A stretch of 64,000 nt of DNA, from NCBI RefSeq assembly GCF_018070025.1, contig NZ_JAGPYQ010000002.1:496001-560000 (forward strand), given 5' to 3'. The notes beneath the pieces were generated by a model. It was not told the DNA's origin. It worked only from the letters and a program-made list of their open reading frames with translations, and did no database searches. Of the stretch, positions 33,132-42,000 are shown in pieces (position 1 is the first letter of the stretch; each line of letters opens with the position of its first letter). Origin of the DNA: Streptomyces liliiviolaceus. GTDB lineage: Bacteria > Actinomycetota > Actinomycetes > Streptomycetales > Streptomycetaceae. The position numbers were made by a program, and so were the translations under genes.

Positions 33132-33938
33132 GTGTCGGCCTCGTTCGTACCTGTCGTCTTCATTCATGGGCTGTGGCTGCACGCCTCGTCGTGGCAGCCA
33201 TGGCAGGACCTGTTCTCCGAGCACGACTTCGATCCTGTCGCGCCCGGCTGGCCCGGTGAGGCCGCGACCGTGGCCGAGGCGAGAACCCGGCCCGAGGCGG
33301 TGGCCGGCTTCGGTATCGACGACGTCACCGCCCACTACGCCGAGGTCGTACGCGGCCTGGACCGGCCACCGCTGCTGATCGGCCACTCCTTCGGCGGGCT
33401 GATCGCGCAGAAGTTGCTCGGCCAGGGGCTCGGCCGGGCCGCGGTCGCCATCGATCCGGCCCAGATCAAGGGGGTCAAAGCCCTTCCCTTCGCGCAGTTG
33501 AAGGCCGGGTTCCCGGTGCTGGGGAATCCCGCGAACCGGAGCAGAGCGGTATCGCTGACCGCCGAGCAGTTCAGATACGGCTTCGGAAACGCGTTGCCGC
33601 AGGCCGAATCCGACGAGCTGTTCGACCGGTACACGATCCCGTCGCCCGGACGCCCGCTCTTCGAGGCGGCCTTCGCCAACTTCGCCCGGAACTCCGCCGC
33701 GAAGGTGGCGACGGACCGCTCCGATCGCGGGCCGCTGCTGTTCGTCTCCGGACAGGCCGATCACACCGTCCCGGACGTGGTGACCCGCTCCGCCCACCGT
33801 CTGTACCGCGGCTCGTCCGCCGTCACCGAGCTCAAGCAGTTCCCGGACCGTGGCCATTCCCTCGCCATCGACCAGGGCTGGCGCGATGTCGCCGACCACG
33901 TCCTCGACTGGTCGAAGCGGCACACTCTCCAGGCCTGA
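33132..33938 (+). CDS. Alpha/beta hydrolase
   Basis: A 268-residue single-domain alpha/beta hydrolase. FIHGLWLHASSW forms the oxyanion region, the nucleophile Ser lies in IGHSFGGL, the acid is probably Asp in GQADHTVP, and the His is in DRGHSLA. The GTG start was chosen for the CAGGAGCAG ribosome binding site. No signal peptide is present. Substrate unknown; lipase-like or esterase-like members share this pattern. Confidence 0.88.
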   Translation: MSASFVPVVFIHGLWLHASSWQPWQDLFSEHDFDPVAPGWPGEAATVAEARTRPEAVAGFGIDDVTAHYAEVVRGLDRPPLLIGHSFGGLIAQKLLGQGLGRAAVAIDPAQIKGVKALPFAQLKAGFPVLGNPANRSRAVSLTAEQFRYGFGNALPQAESDELFDRYTIPSPGRPLFEAAFANFARNSAAKVATDRSDRGPLLFVSGQADHTVPDVVTRSAHRLYRGSSAVTELKQFPDRGHSLAIDQGWRDVADHVLDWSKRHTLQA

Positions 33939-33957
33939 CCGCCACAACCGTCCGTCC

Positions 33958-33988
33958 CAGGGGCGTGCCCTCTTTCGGCACGCCCCTG
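33958..33988 (+). terminator. Perfect 12-bp hairpin terminator
   Basis: CAGGGGCGTGCC pairs perfectly with GGCACGCCCCTG across a 7-base loop, 19 bp after the hydrolase stop. Confidence 0.88.
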
Positions 33989-34335
33989 TCGGCATGCCCT
34001 GAGGACCTCGTCGCCGAAAGCGCATGCCGAACCGGCCGATGTGGATGAACGTTGTCGCGCACTGTGTCGTGTACCGGGCAGACAGCGCCGGGGCGAGGGG
34101 CCTGGCAGAGGACTCCGATCCCGGCAGAACCGCGGGCCGGGCAACCGGTGAACACCGGACGGGGGAGGCATCCACCTTCTCGGCACTGGTTGGTCACCCG
34201 TGTCTTCCTAGGCTCCAGCTGCCGCACACCGACGGAGCGATCCCACAGGTGAGGCGGTACGCACCGGCCTCTTTGCCCTGATCCGTGGACCGCGCACGGA
34301 CCGCACGGGCGAACCTCCCCCTCAGGATGCGCCCC
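33989..34335. other. 347-bp gene-free stretch upstream of the sigma factor
   Basis: No convincing gene is visible. It should contain the sigma-factor promoter. A GGTTGGTCACCCGTGTC segment near 34190 followed by TCCTAG could be a promoter, but it matches no consensus I can name. A GTG at 34285 is a possible alternative start for the sigma factor. Confidence 0.4.
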
Positions 34336-34881
34336 ATGACGCCCTCTGCCCCGTCCCCCGCCCCGCTCTCCCCCCGGCTCGACGAGGTGCGACAACACCA
34401 CGTGCAGGCCTTGCTGGCCGAACACCGTCCTGCGGTACTCGCCTACGCGGAGAAGCTCCTCGGCGACCGCCATGCCGCCGAGGACGTCGTCCAGGAAGTC
34501 CTCATCAGGGCATGGCACCACATCGACCGGCTCATGTACCGCTCCGGTTCCGTACGCGGCTGGCTCATCACCGTGACCCGCAACCTCATCATCGACCGGC
34601 TGCGCAGCGCGGCCTCGCGCCATGAACTGGTCGGCGCCGAGGACACGGACATCGCACAGCGCGATCACGCCGACGCCGTGGTGGCCTCGATCGAGACCAC
34701 CGCCCTGATGCGCCGACTGCCCCTGGAACACCGGGAGGTGCTGTTCCACACCTACCTCTGCGGGCGTACGGTCCGGGAGACCGCCCAGTTGATGGGAGTT
34801 CCGGCGGGCACCGTGAAGTCCCGTCAGCACTACGCCCTCACCCGGCTCAGACAGCGGTTCCCCGCCGACGGCCCCGCGTAG
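34336..34881 (+). CDS. ECF-type RNA polymerase sigma factor
   Basis: A 181-residue sigma-70 family protein of ECF size. Region 2 includes LLGDRHAAEDVVQEVLIRAW and RGWLITVTRNLIIDRLR. Region 4 has LPLEHREVLFHTYLCGRTV and a helix-turn-helix ending GVPAGTVKSRQHYALTRLR. It should direct RNA polymerase to a stress or surface regulon. No anti-sigma gene is adjacent, which is unusual for this size class. The ATG was chosen for AGGA 9 bp upstream. It lies between unrelated genes with a terminator after it. Confidence 0.9.
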   Translation: MTPSAPSPAPLSPRLDEVRQHHVQALLAEHRPAVLAYAEKLLGDRHAAEDVVQEVLIRAWHHIDRLMYRSGSVRGWLITVTRNLIIDRLRSAASRHELVGAEDTDIAQRDHADAVVASIETTALMRRLPLEHREVLFHTYLCGRTVRETAQLMGVPAGTVKSRQHYALTRLRQRFPADGPA

Positions 34882-34903
34882 GGCGGCCCTGACGGCGCCG
34901 GGT

Positions 34904-34937
34904 GGGACAGCCCCCGTCCGCGGGGGGGGGGCGTCCC
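34904..34937. terminator. Hairpin between convergent genes containing a G10 run
   Basis: GGGAC and CCCCCG pair with CGGGGG and GTCCC. The 3' arm contains ten consecutive G (34922-34931). It sits between the rightward sigma factor and the leftward LysM protein gene and can serve both. Confidence 0.6.
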
Positions 34938-34958
34938 TCCGGTAAGCGGCGGGACGGG

Positions 34959-36416
34959 TCACGCAGGAGCGGTGACCTTCACTCCGAGGAGCGGGAGTTC
35001 CACCGTTCCCTCGGCTTCGGCGTGCCAGCGCCAGCGGGCGTCGGGCAGGTCTCCGCACACCAGGCCCGTCCACCCGGCGCCTCCCGGGCCGCACAGTTCG
35101 ACGAGTTCCGCGATCTCGTGCCGGGTGGGGGTACCCGCGACCACCACGACTCCACGTACAGGGCGCCGCACCGCACCCGCGCGGACCGTGCCCGCACCAC
35201 GCACGTCACGGGAGGAACGGTGTCCGTCCGCCTCGGTCGGCTCCCGCAGACCGGCGGGCAAAGCGAATCCCGCTCCCCCTTCCGCTCCCTGCCGCAAGGT
35301 CACCGGGATCTCCGGACGGCTGCGGGCGAGTTCCGCCAGCAGACCGCTCACGACGGCCCGGCCGACCCCGGCGTCCCCGGTGACGCTCAGAACACCGTCC
35401 AGTCGGCTGAGGTCCACCAGCAGAGGAGCCCCTTCCTGGTCGATGCCGACTCGCACCAGGCAGGCCGAACCGTCGGGGGAAGGCGTACCGGCTGTCGTCG
35501 TCGCGTCGGTGCCCCGGCCGAGCCAGTCGGCAGCCGCCTGGCGGCGCCAGCGGGCCGCGTCGAGCCGCTGCCAGGACGCGGGGACCCCGGCTGATGCTTC
35601 GACCCACACCGTCGCCCCGGCGGCGTCCACCCGCACCGCGTGCACGGCCGTCTCCGGGCGGCTGCCCGAACCGGCGAACTCCCGCAGCACGGCATAGGCC
35701 CGCCGGACCGGATCGGCGTCGCCGGAGAACCTGGCGGAGAGCGCCACACGGTGACGCAGACGGCGGCGACGGCGAGCGGGTTCGCCCAGCCTGCGCAGCT
35801 GACGCAGGAACGCCCGCCAGGTGCTCCGTACCCGCTTCCTGGCGAGGATGGCCGCGGTGACCAGTGCCAGCAACACCGCGCCGACGACGGCCAGGAGAGC
35901 AGGCAACGGCACGACGACGGTGGCGGAGTCAGGCTGTCCTCCCGTGTCGCCGGGGGCCGCCCCCTGCGGTGGGGTGGCGGGTGGGACGGTCTCCGGACCG
36001 ACCCCGGTCTCCTGTGCCACCTGCACGTCCGGTCCGGTGGCGTCCTCGGGAAGCCTGAGAATCCAGCCGACGCGGAGCGCGTCGCCCTGTGTGATCAGTG
36101 CTCCTCCGTCGGGCTGGGACAGACCGCGGTTGAGGTCGAAGATCTCCCCTGCCCTGGAGGAACTGCCGAGAGTGCGGGCGGCAATCGACTCCAGGGTGTC
36201 GGCACCGGCGGTCCGGACGACGAACACCTTGACGGTGTCGCCGTCCGCGGCGGCCGCCCGGTCCGTCGTCACCGCCGAGGACAAGGCCGTGACGAGGGCG
36301 AGAACGATCAGCAGTGCCGACATGCCGTGCGTGAACGCCGCCGCGCCATGGGTGAACAGTGCCCGCCGCACACCCCGTGGTCGGCCCGGTCCGTTCCTGT
36401 CCGCCGAGCCCATCAT
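34959..36416 (-). CDS. Membrane protein with LysM-like domain, T7SS locus
   Basis: A 485-residue protein. An N-terminal signal/anchor helix (MSALLIVLALVTALSSAV) precedes a LysM-like domain (FVVRTAGADTLESIAARTLG... through ...LRVGWILRLPED), a Pro/Thr-rich linker, and a second transmembrane helix near residue 185 (LLAVVGAVLLALVTAAIL). A mainly soluble region of about 280 residues follows with no known motif. Topology suggests that the LysM part binds peptidoglycan outside and the C-terminal part is inside. It is divergent from the T7SS-signal protein gene and probably belongs to that secretion locus as a wall-anchored partner. The first of two adjacent ATGs was chosen. Confidence 0.78.
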   Translation of the reverse strand: MMGSADRNGPGRPRGVRRALFTHGAAAFTHGMSALLIVLALVTALSSAVTTDRAAAADGDTVKVFVVRTAGADTLESIAARTLGSSSRAGEIFDLNRGLSQPDGGALITQGDALRVGWILRLPEDATGPDVQVAQETGVGPETVPPATPPQGAAPGDTGGQPDSATVVVPLPALLAVVGAVLLALVTAAILARKRVRSTWRAFLRQLRRLGEPARRRRRLRHRVALSARFSGDADPVRRAYAVLREFAGSGSRPETAVHAVRVDAAGATVWVEASAGVPASWQRLDAARWRRQAAADWLGRGTDATTTAGTPSPDGSACLVRVGIDQEGAPLLVDLSRLDGVLSVTGDAGVGRAVVSGLLAELARSRPEIPVTLRQGAEGGAGFALPAGLREPTEADGHRSSRDVRGAGTVRAGAVRRPVRGVVVVAGTPTRHEIAELVELCGPGGAGWTGLVCGDLPDARWRWHAEAEGTVELPLLGVKVTAPA

Positions 36417-36640
36417 GATCGATCCATCCGTGTCTCCCGGTGTACGTGTCCACGCCGTGCGCGGCCGTCGTGGGATGACGGCGGCCGGGCACGGGCGCAT
36501 GTCACGGGGTACACGGGACCGCCGCGGGAAAGGTTCGCATCCGGCTCCGTACCCACGGCGAAGGACCGGTGCAGGGGTGAACCACTCGGGCGGCTGTCTC
36601 GTGTACCTGCCGACCAGCAGCCGAATCCCCGGGAGATGCC
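36417..36640. promoter_or_regulatory. Divergent promoter region of the T7SS-like locus
   Basis: 224 bp separate the leftward LysM gene from the rightward substrate-like gene. GTGTAC/GTACAC-type sites recur (near 36438, 36509 and 36601), partly as inverted copies. No gene is evident. Divergent promoters are expected here. Confidence 0.45.
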
Positions 36641-38506
36641 GTGGCACGACAGCACGTTTCCGGCTTCGAGGTACTCGGTATGTCCGAGGACCCGACGCCC
36701 GGGGATCCCGACGAGATAGGCCGCTTGGCGGGCCGCTATCGCGACATCGGCGAGAAGGCCGAGGTCGCGGCCCGGCATCTGAGCGAGGGCGGCGCGGTGG
36801 AGAAGGGCACCGGCGACGCCATGACCGCGCTGCAGAACAAACTCCAGGACCTGCCCGGCAAGATGCGCAGGACCCAGAAGTCCTTCCTCACCGCGGCCGA
36901 GGCGTACAAGACCTACGCCGCCGCGTTGACGGAGAGCCAGGCGATGGTCGACCGGGCGATGAACGAGGCGCAGGCGGTCGCGAACACCGCGAACCGCGTG
37001 CTCCCGGAGCTGCCCACGGACCCCACCCCGGAGCAGCGGACGGCCGCGACACAGCAGCGGGACCGGGTGGCCGCCGCCCAGGACGAGCTCAACTCGGCGA
37101 AACGACTCGCCGAAGACGCCCGTGCTCTGCGCCAGGCGGCTTCGTCCAGGGCCGAGGACACACTTGACGAAGCCGCCGGCGCGGCCATCCCGGAGCGTGA
37201 CTTCTTCAAGAAGGTCGCCGACTTCTTCCAGGACTTCCCGTTCGTCCAGATCCTGCTGTCCATCGTCATCGCGGTGACGTCGATCTTCTTCCCCGTGGTC
37301 GGGTTCCTGCTGGGGCTCGGGACGTTCATCTTCAATCAGATCGTCGCGGGGCAGACCGGCGCTCTCAAGCTCGGCGACCTCCTCATCGGGCTCGTCGCCC
37401 TGATACCGGGCGCCGCCGTGTTCAAGGTGGGGGGCGCCGCGCTGACCCGGGTGGCACCGGCGCTGAGCAAGCAGCTCGGCGGCCTCGTCACCCGGGCCGG
37501 CGGCTCGTTCACGCGGTTCAAGGAAGCCTTCGCCGCGACGCGCGTCGGCGGGGCCCTGCTGGGCAGCGCCACGGTACGGATCGGAGGGGAGGTCGTCGGG
37601 AAGTTCGCGGTGGGGGTTGTCACCGAGGTCGTGGTCAAGGCTGCCAACCGCGACAAGATCACCGCGGGCAACGTCCTGGCCGGCGCCGCGGCGAGTGCGG
37701 GGCTCGGGGGCCTCATCCGGGGAGGCGGCGCGCTACGGAACCGGGGTGGCCGGCCGGCTCCCGGCGCGACGGCGCCGGACGCTCCCTCGGCTGCACCCCC
37801 TGCCACTCCTCCGGCCACTCCCCCGGTGGCGGTCCCGCCCGTGACTCCGCGAACGACTCCCCGTCCCCTGGACACCGTGCCTGCCGCCCCGGCCGGGCCT
37901 GCTCCCAAGCTTTCGCTCGGAGAGCGCTTCAAGGCCGGACTCAAGGACCAGGCCGCGGAACTCGTCCCGGCCGGTGCCGAATCGGCCGCGAAGGTGGGCG
38001 TGGCGGTCGGTGAGGGGACGCCGTTGAACGAGGCTTTGGCGGGCGAAGCGGCCAATCTCGTTCCGAAGTCGCCCGGCCCTGCGGCCCACAGAGGGCTGGA
38101 GGCGCGAGCGGACCGGCTCCTAGGTGGAAGGACTCCGTCCGAGCCCGGACCGTCCGTGCCGTCCTCACCGCCCCCGGCGGCCCCTCCGCCCCCGCCGGCC
38201 TCACCGCTCCCGCCGTCCCCGCCGCCGAGCCCGCGGCCCTCGGTGAGCGACGGTGGTCTCCCGACCGACCGGCCCGCTTCTCCGGACGGGTTCGCCACCG
38301 CTCCTTCGTCGCCGACCAAGGACGGGTTCGTCACGGCGCCCTCCTCGCCGACCACGGACGGGTTCACCACCGCGCCCTCCTCGCCGACCACGGACAGGTT
38401 CACCACCCCTCCCCCCTCCCCGACCGACGACGGATTCACCACCGCGCCCTCCTCCCCCGTCACGGACTCGCCCGTCACCGACCGGCCGGAACCGTCCGAC
38501 GCCTGA
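36641..38506 (+). CDS. Large putative T7SS-secreted protein with proline-rich repeat tail
   Basis: A 621-residue protein. The N-terminus (FEVLGMSEDPTPGDPDEIGR..., about 10-130) matches the T7SS-signal domain found at the front of actinobacterial WXG100-like polymorphic toxins, and a coiled helical region follows to 185. Hydrophobic segments at about 200-265 (FPFVQILLSIVIAVTSIFF and VVGFLLGLGTFIF) could insert in membrane. A basic Ala/Gly helical part and a Pro-rich C-terminus follow. The end has five 12-residue repeats of the DGFxTAPSSPTT type instead of a recognisable toxin domain, and no immunity gene follows. It may be a surface-anchored or structural substrate. The GTG start has GGGAG upstream. 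Confidence 0.8.
   Translation: MARQHVSGFEVLGMSEDPTPGDPDEIGRLAGRYRDIGEKAEVAARHLSEGGAVEKGTGDAMTALQNKLQDLPGKMRRTQKSFLTAAEAYKTYAAALTESQAMVDRAMNEAQAVANTANRVLPELPTDPTPEQRTAATQQRDRVAAAQDELNSAKRLAEDARALRQAASSRAEDTLDEAAGAAIPERDFFKKVADFFQDFPFVQILLSIVIAVTSIFFPVVGFLLGLGTFIFNQIVAGQTGALKLGDLLIGLVALIPGAAVFKVGGAALTRVAPALSKQLGGLVTRAGGSFTRFKEAFAATRVGGALLGSATVRIGGEVVGKFAVGVVTEVVVKAANRDKITAGNVLAGAAASAGLGGLIRGGGALRNRGGRPAPGATAPDAPSAAPPATPPATPPVAVPPVTPRTTPRPLDTVPAAPAGPAPKLSLGERFKAGLKDQAAELVPAGAESAAKVGVAVGEGTPLNEALAGEAANLVPKSPGPAAHRGLEARADRLLGGRTPSEPGPSVPSSPPPAAPPPPPASPLPPSPPPSPRPSVSDGGLPTDRPASPDGFATAPSSPTKDGFVTAPSSPTTDGFTTAPSSPTTDRFTTPPPSPTDDGFTTAPSSPVTDSPVTDRPEPSDA
38285..38464 (+). repeat. Five in-frame 36-bp repeats
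   Basis: Five consecutive 36-bp units encode DGFATAPSSPTK-like dodecapeptides near the end of the T7SS-signal protein. Copies 2, 3 and 5 are closest; copy 4 is the most diverged (DRFTTPPPSPTD). Confidence 0.9.
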
Positions 38507-38622
38507 GCCACCGGGCACGGGGCGCAAGGCACAGGACGCACGACGCAGACGCAGGACGCACGACCAAAAGTTTCCGCCCACTCCCTGGGCGGTTTTCCCA
38601 CCCACACGCAAGGAGCACTCCC

Positions 38623-38916
38623 ATGCCCAACTTCGCCGTCAACTCGGACGAGACCGCTGCCGCCTCGGCCTCCCTCCTCAACGACTTCTCCTCGCTGCAG
38701 GACAAGCTGACCGAGGTGCGCGGCAAGATCACCCAGCTGCTGTCCCAGGGCTACAGCACTCCTGCCGCACAGCAGAAGTTCCAGCCCTTCTTCGACGAGT
38801 TCGCCAAGGGCTTCGAGCAGGTGAACCAGGGACTGCAGGGGATCAGCCAGTACGTCAAGGCCGTCGGCGACGCCTTCTCGCAGACCGACGAGCAGCTCGG
38901 TTCCAACCTCGGCTGA
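38623..38916 (+). CDS. WXG100 family (ESAT-6-like) protein with degenerate WXG turn
   Basis: A 97-residue all-helical protein of WXG100 length. Two long amphipathic helices flank a turn that reads QGYSTP (Y44-S45-T46), so Trp is Tyr and Gly is Thr. The second helix ends FSQTDEQLG. Such proteins form helical hairpin dimers and are secreted by FtsK-type ATPases. Its gene is preceded by AAGGAG and lies 118 bp before the EssC-like gene, consistent with a substrate or co-factor of that ATPase. Confidence 0.88.
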   Translation: MPNFAVNSDETAAASASLLNDFSSLQDKLTEVRGKITQLLSQGYSTPAAQQKFQPFFDEFAKGFEQVNQGLQGISQYVKAVGDAFSQTDEQLGSNLG

Positions 38917-39034
38917 CGTCTGGCGCGACCCAGCAACTCCCTGCCCCAGTAAGCCCGTAACCCTGTAATCCGGTTCGCACCCCCGGCTCCCCGTCGCCCC
39001 GTCGTCACCCCCATGTGGAAGGACATCGATCACC

Positions 39035-42000
39035 GTGCGATTTAACGTCAGCGTCCGTGACCCCCAGGACGAGGGGGTGTCCATCCCTGTCGTCGTCGAC
39101 ACCGAACCCTCCGCCCGGACGGGCCGGCTCGCGGCGGAACTCGCCCGTGCGGTCGAGCAGGACGGTGTCGGCGGAGAGCGGGACACCGGCCCCACCCTCT
39201 ACGTGGGGGCCGAACCGGTCGACCCGGACCTGACCCTGCAGGCCGCGGGGATACGCGACGGCATGGACCTCGGTCTCGGCGCGCCCCTTCCCTGGGCGCC
39301 CGAGCCCGAGGGCATGACGGAACTGCGCCTGGTCTCGGGGCCGGGGGCAGGCACCGTCTTCCGTCTGACGCCGGGCGAGTACGACCTCGGCAGCGCGCCG
39401 AACTGCCGTATCCGGCTGGCTTCCTCGGTGCCCGCCTTCGCCGCCCGGGTCCAGGTCCGGGTGGACGGCACCGCGTTCGTGTCCCCCGGTGACGCCGCAC
39501 AGCTGGACGGCCGACCGCTGAGCGACGAGGCGGCCTGGCTGGCCGGCAGCCAACTGGCCGTCGGGGACGTCCTTCTGGAACTGAGTTCGAGGACATCGGC
39601 CAAGGCGCCGCTGACCCCGTCCGACGACGGGCTCGGGCTGGAGTTCAACCGGCCTCCCCGCTTCCTGCCCACGCTCGGCAACCCCCGTTTCCGCCTGCCC
39701 TCACCACCCGTCAAACCCGACAAGCGCCCGATCCCCCTGCTGCCGATCCTGCTGCTGCCCGCGGGAAGCGCGGTCATCGCCATCTTCGTCACGGGGCGCT
39801 GGACCTTCGTCTTCCTGGCGCTGCTGTCACCGATCGCCGCCCTGGTCACCCAGTTCGGCGGCCGCAAGCAGGCGATGCTCAAGTACCAGGAGCAGTTCGC
39901 GGAACACCGGCGCACGATGGACCGACTGCGTTCGGACATCGAGGACGCCGTACGGGAGGAACAGCGCAGCCTCAGGGCGGCGCACCCGGATCCGGCCGCA
40001 CTGCTCCAGATGGCCTCCCAGCCCTCGGAACGGCTGTGGGAACGGCGTTGGCAGGACACGGACTTCCTCACCCTGCGCGTGGGTACCGCCGACATCCCCT
40101 CCTCCGTGAGCGTGGAGGATCCGACACAGGACGAACACCGCCGCACGACGGTGCCCGGCCTCAACCAGGTGCCGGTCACCGTGCCCCTGAGACGTGCCGG
40201 AGTGGCGGGCATCGCCGGTCCGGGCGCCGGCGGGCTCGCCGGCTGGCTGGCGGCCCAGGCCGCGAGCCTGCACAGCCCGGCGGATCTGCGGATCGTCGTG
40301 CTGGCCGGCCCCGACGCCGAGCGCGACTGGGCCTGGACACGCTGGCTGCCGCACTGCCGACCGCAGTCCGAGGACACGTACGTGCTGGTGGGATCCACCG
40401 CCGACTCGCTGGCCCGGCGCATCGGCGAGCTCGGCCAGATCGTCGCGTCCCGTCTCGCCGCCGGGCCCGAACTGCAGCGGGGCGGGGTGGCGGGACAGCC
40501 CGACATCCTGGTGATCCTGGATCAGGCCCGCCGGGCCCGCTCCCTGCCGGGCGTGGTCGCTCTCCTGCGCGACGGCCCGTCGGTCGGGGTGCACACGATC
40601 TGCATGGATCGGGAGGAGCGTCTGCTGCCCGAGGAGTGCGGAGCCGTCGTGGTGCTGCCCACCGGGACCGATGCCGGTTCCCGGGTGCGCACCGGCGGGG
40701 GCGCGGCACTGGAGGGCGTACGTACCGACGTTCCCGATCCCGGCTGGTACGACCGGCTGGGGCGGGTCCTGGCGCCGTTGCGGGGTGTGGGCGACTCGGA
40801 CGAGAGCGTGCTTCCGGGCGCCGTCCGGCTGCTCGATCTGCTCGGCCTCGAACCGCCGACGGCGGAGGCCGTGGTCGCCGGCTGGGCGCTGTCGGGACGC
40901 AGCACCCGTGCGGTCATGGGCACCGGATACGACGGCGACTTCGCCGTGGACCTGGTGCGGGACGGCCCGCACGGTCTGGTGGCGGGCACCACCGGTTCGG
41001 GCAAGTCGGAGCTGCTGCAGACCCTCATCGCCACGCTCGCCGTCGTCAACCGGCCCGACGAGATGACGTTCGTCCTCGTGGACTACAAGGGCGGCAGCGC
41101 GTTCGCCGAGTGCGCGGAGCTGCCCCACACCGTCGGCATGGTGACCGACCTGGACACCCACCTGGTCGAACGGGCGCTGGTGTCGCTGGGGGCGGAGCTG
41201 CGCCGCCGGGAGGCGATCCTGTCGGAGGCGGCGGCGAAGGACATCGAGGACTACCTCGACAAGCGGGCCAGGGGCGGGGACGTGCTGCCGCCCCTGCCGC
41301 GACTGCTGCTCGTGATCGACGAGTTCGCCTCCATGGCGCGCGAACTCCCCGACTTCATCTCGGGGCTGGTCAACATCGCCCAGCGGGGACGGTCCCTGGG
41401 CATCCATCTGATCCTGGCCACGCAGCGGCCCAGCGGTGCCGTCACCGCCGACATCCGGGCCAACACCAATCTGCGGATCGCGCTGCGCACCACGGACACC
41501 GGGGAGAGCCGGGACATCATCGACGCCCCCGAGGCGGGTGAGATCTCCTCCGCGACGCCCGGGCGCGCCTATGCCCGGCTGGGTCCCTCGGCGCTGCTGC
41601 CGTTCCAGGCGGCCCGGGTGGGCGGCCGGAGTCCCGCGGCGGCAGCGGTGGCGGACACCGAGGTACCGGTGCGGGCCCGCACGCTGAGCTGGCAGGAGCT
41701 GGGCGGGCCGGTGATCCGTACCGCCGGCTCCTCCGGCTCCGCCGCCGGGAACGTCTCCGCCGTCACGGATCTCTCCACGCTGACCTCGGCCATCGCCGCG
41801 GCGGCCCGTCTCGCGGAGGTGGCACGGCAGCCCAGCCCCTGGCTGCCCGCGCTACCGGACGTCCTCGCCTGGACACCCGCGCAGTCCCCCAAGCCGGTCG
41901 CCGACCGCGAGGCGTCGCTGCCCGCCGTCGCCTACGGTCTGGTGGACCTGCCGGCCGAACAGAGCCGTACGCCGCTGGTGTTCGACCTCGACCGGGCGGG

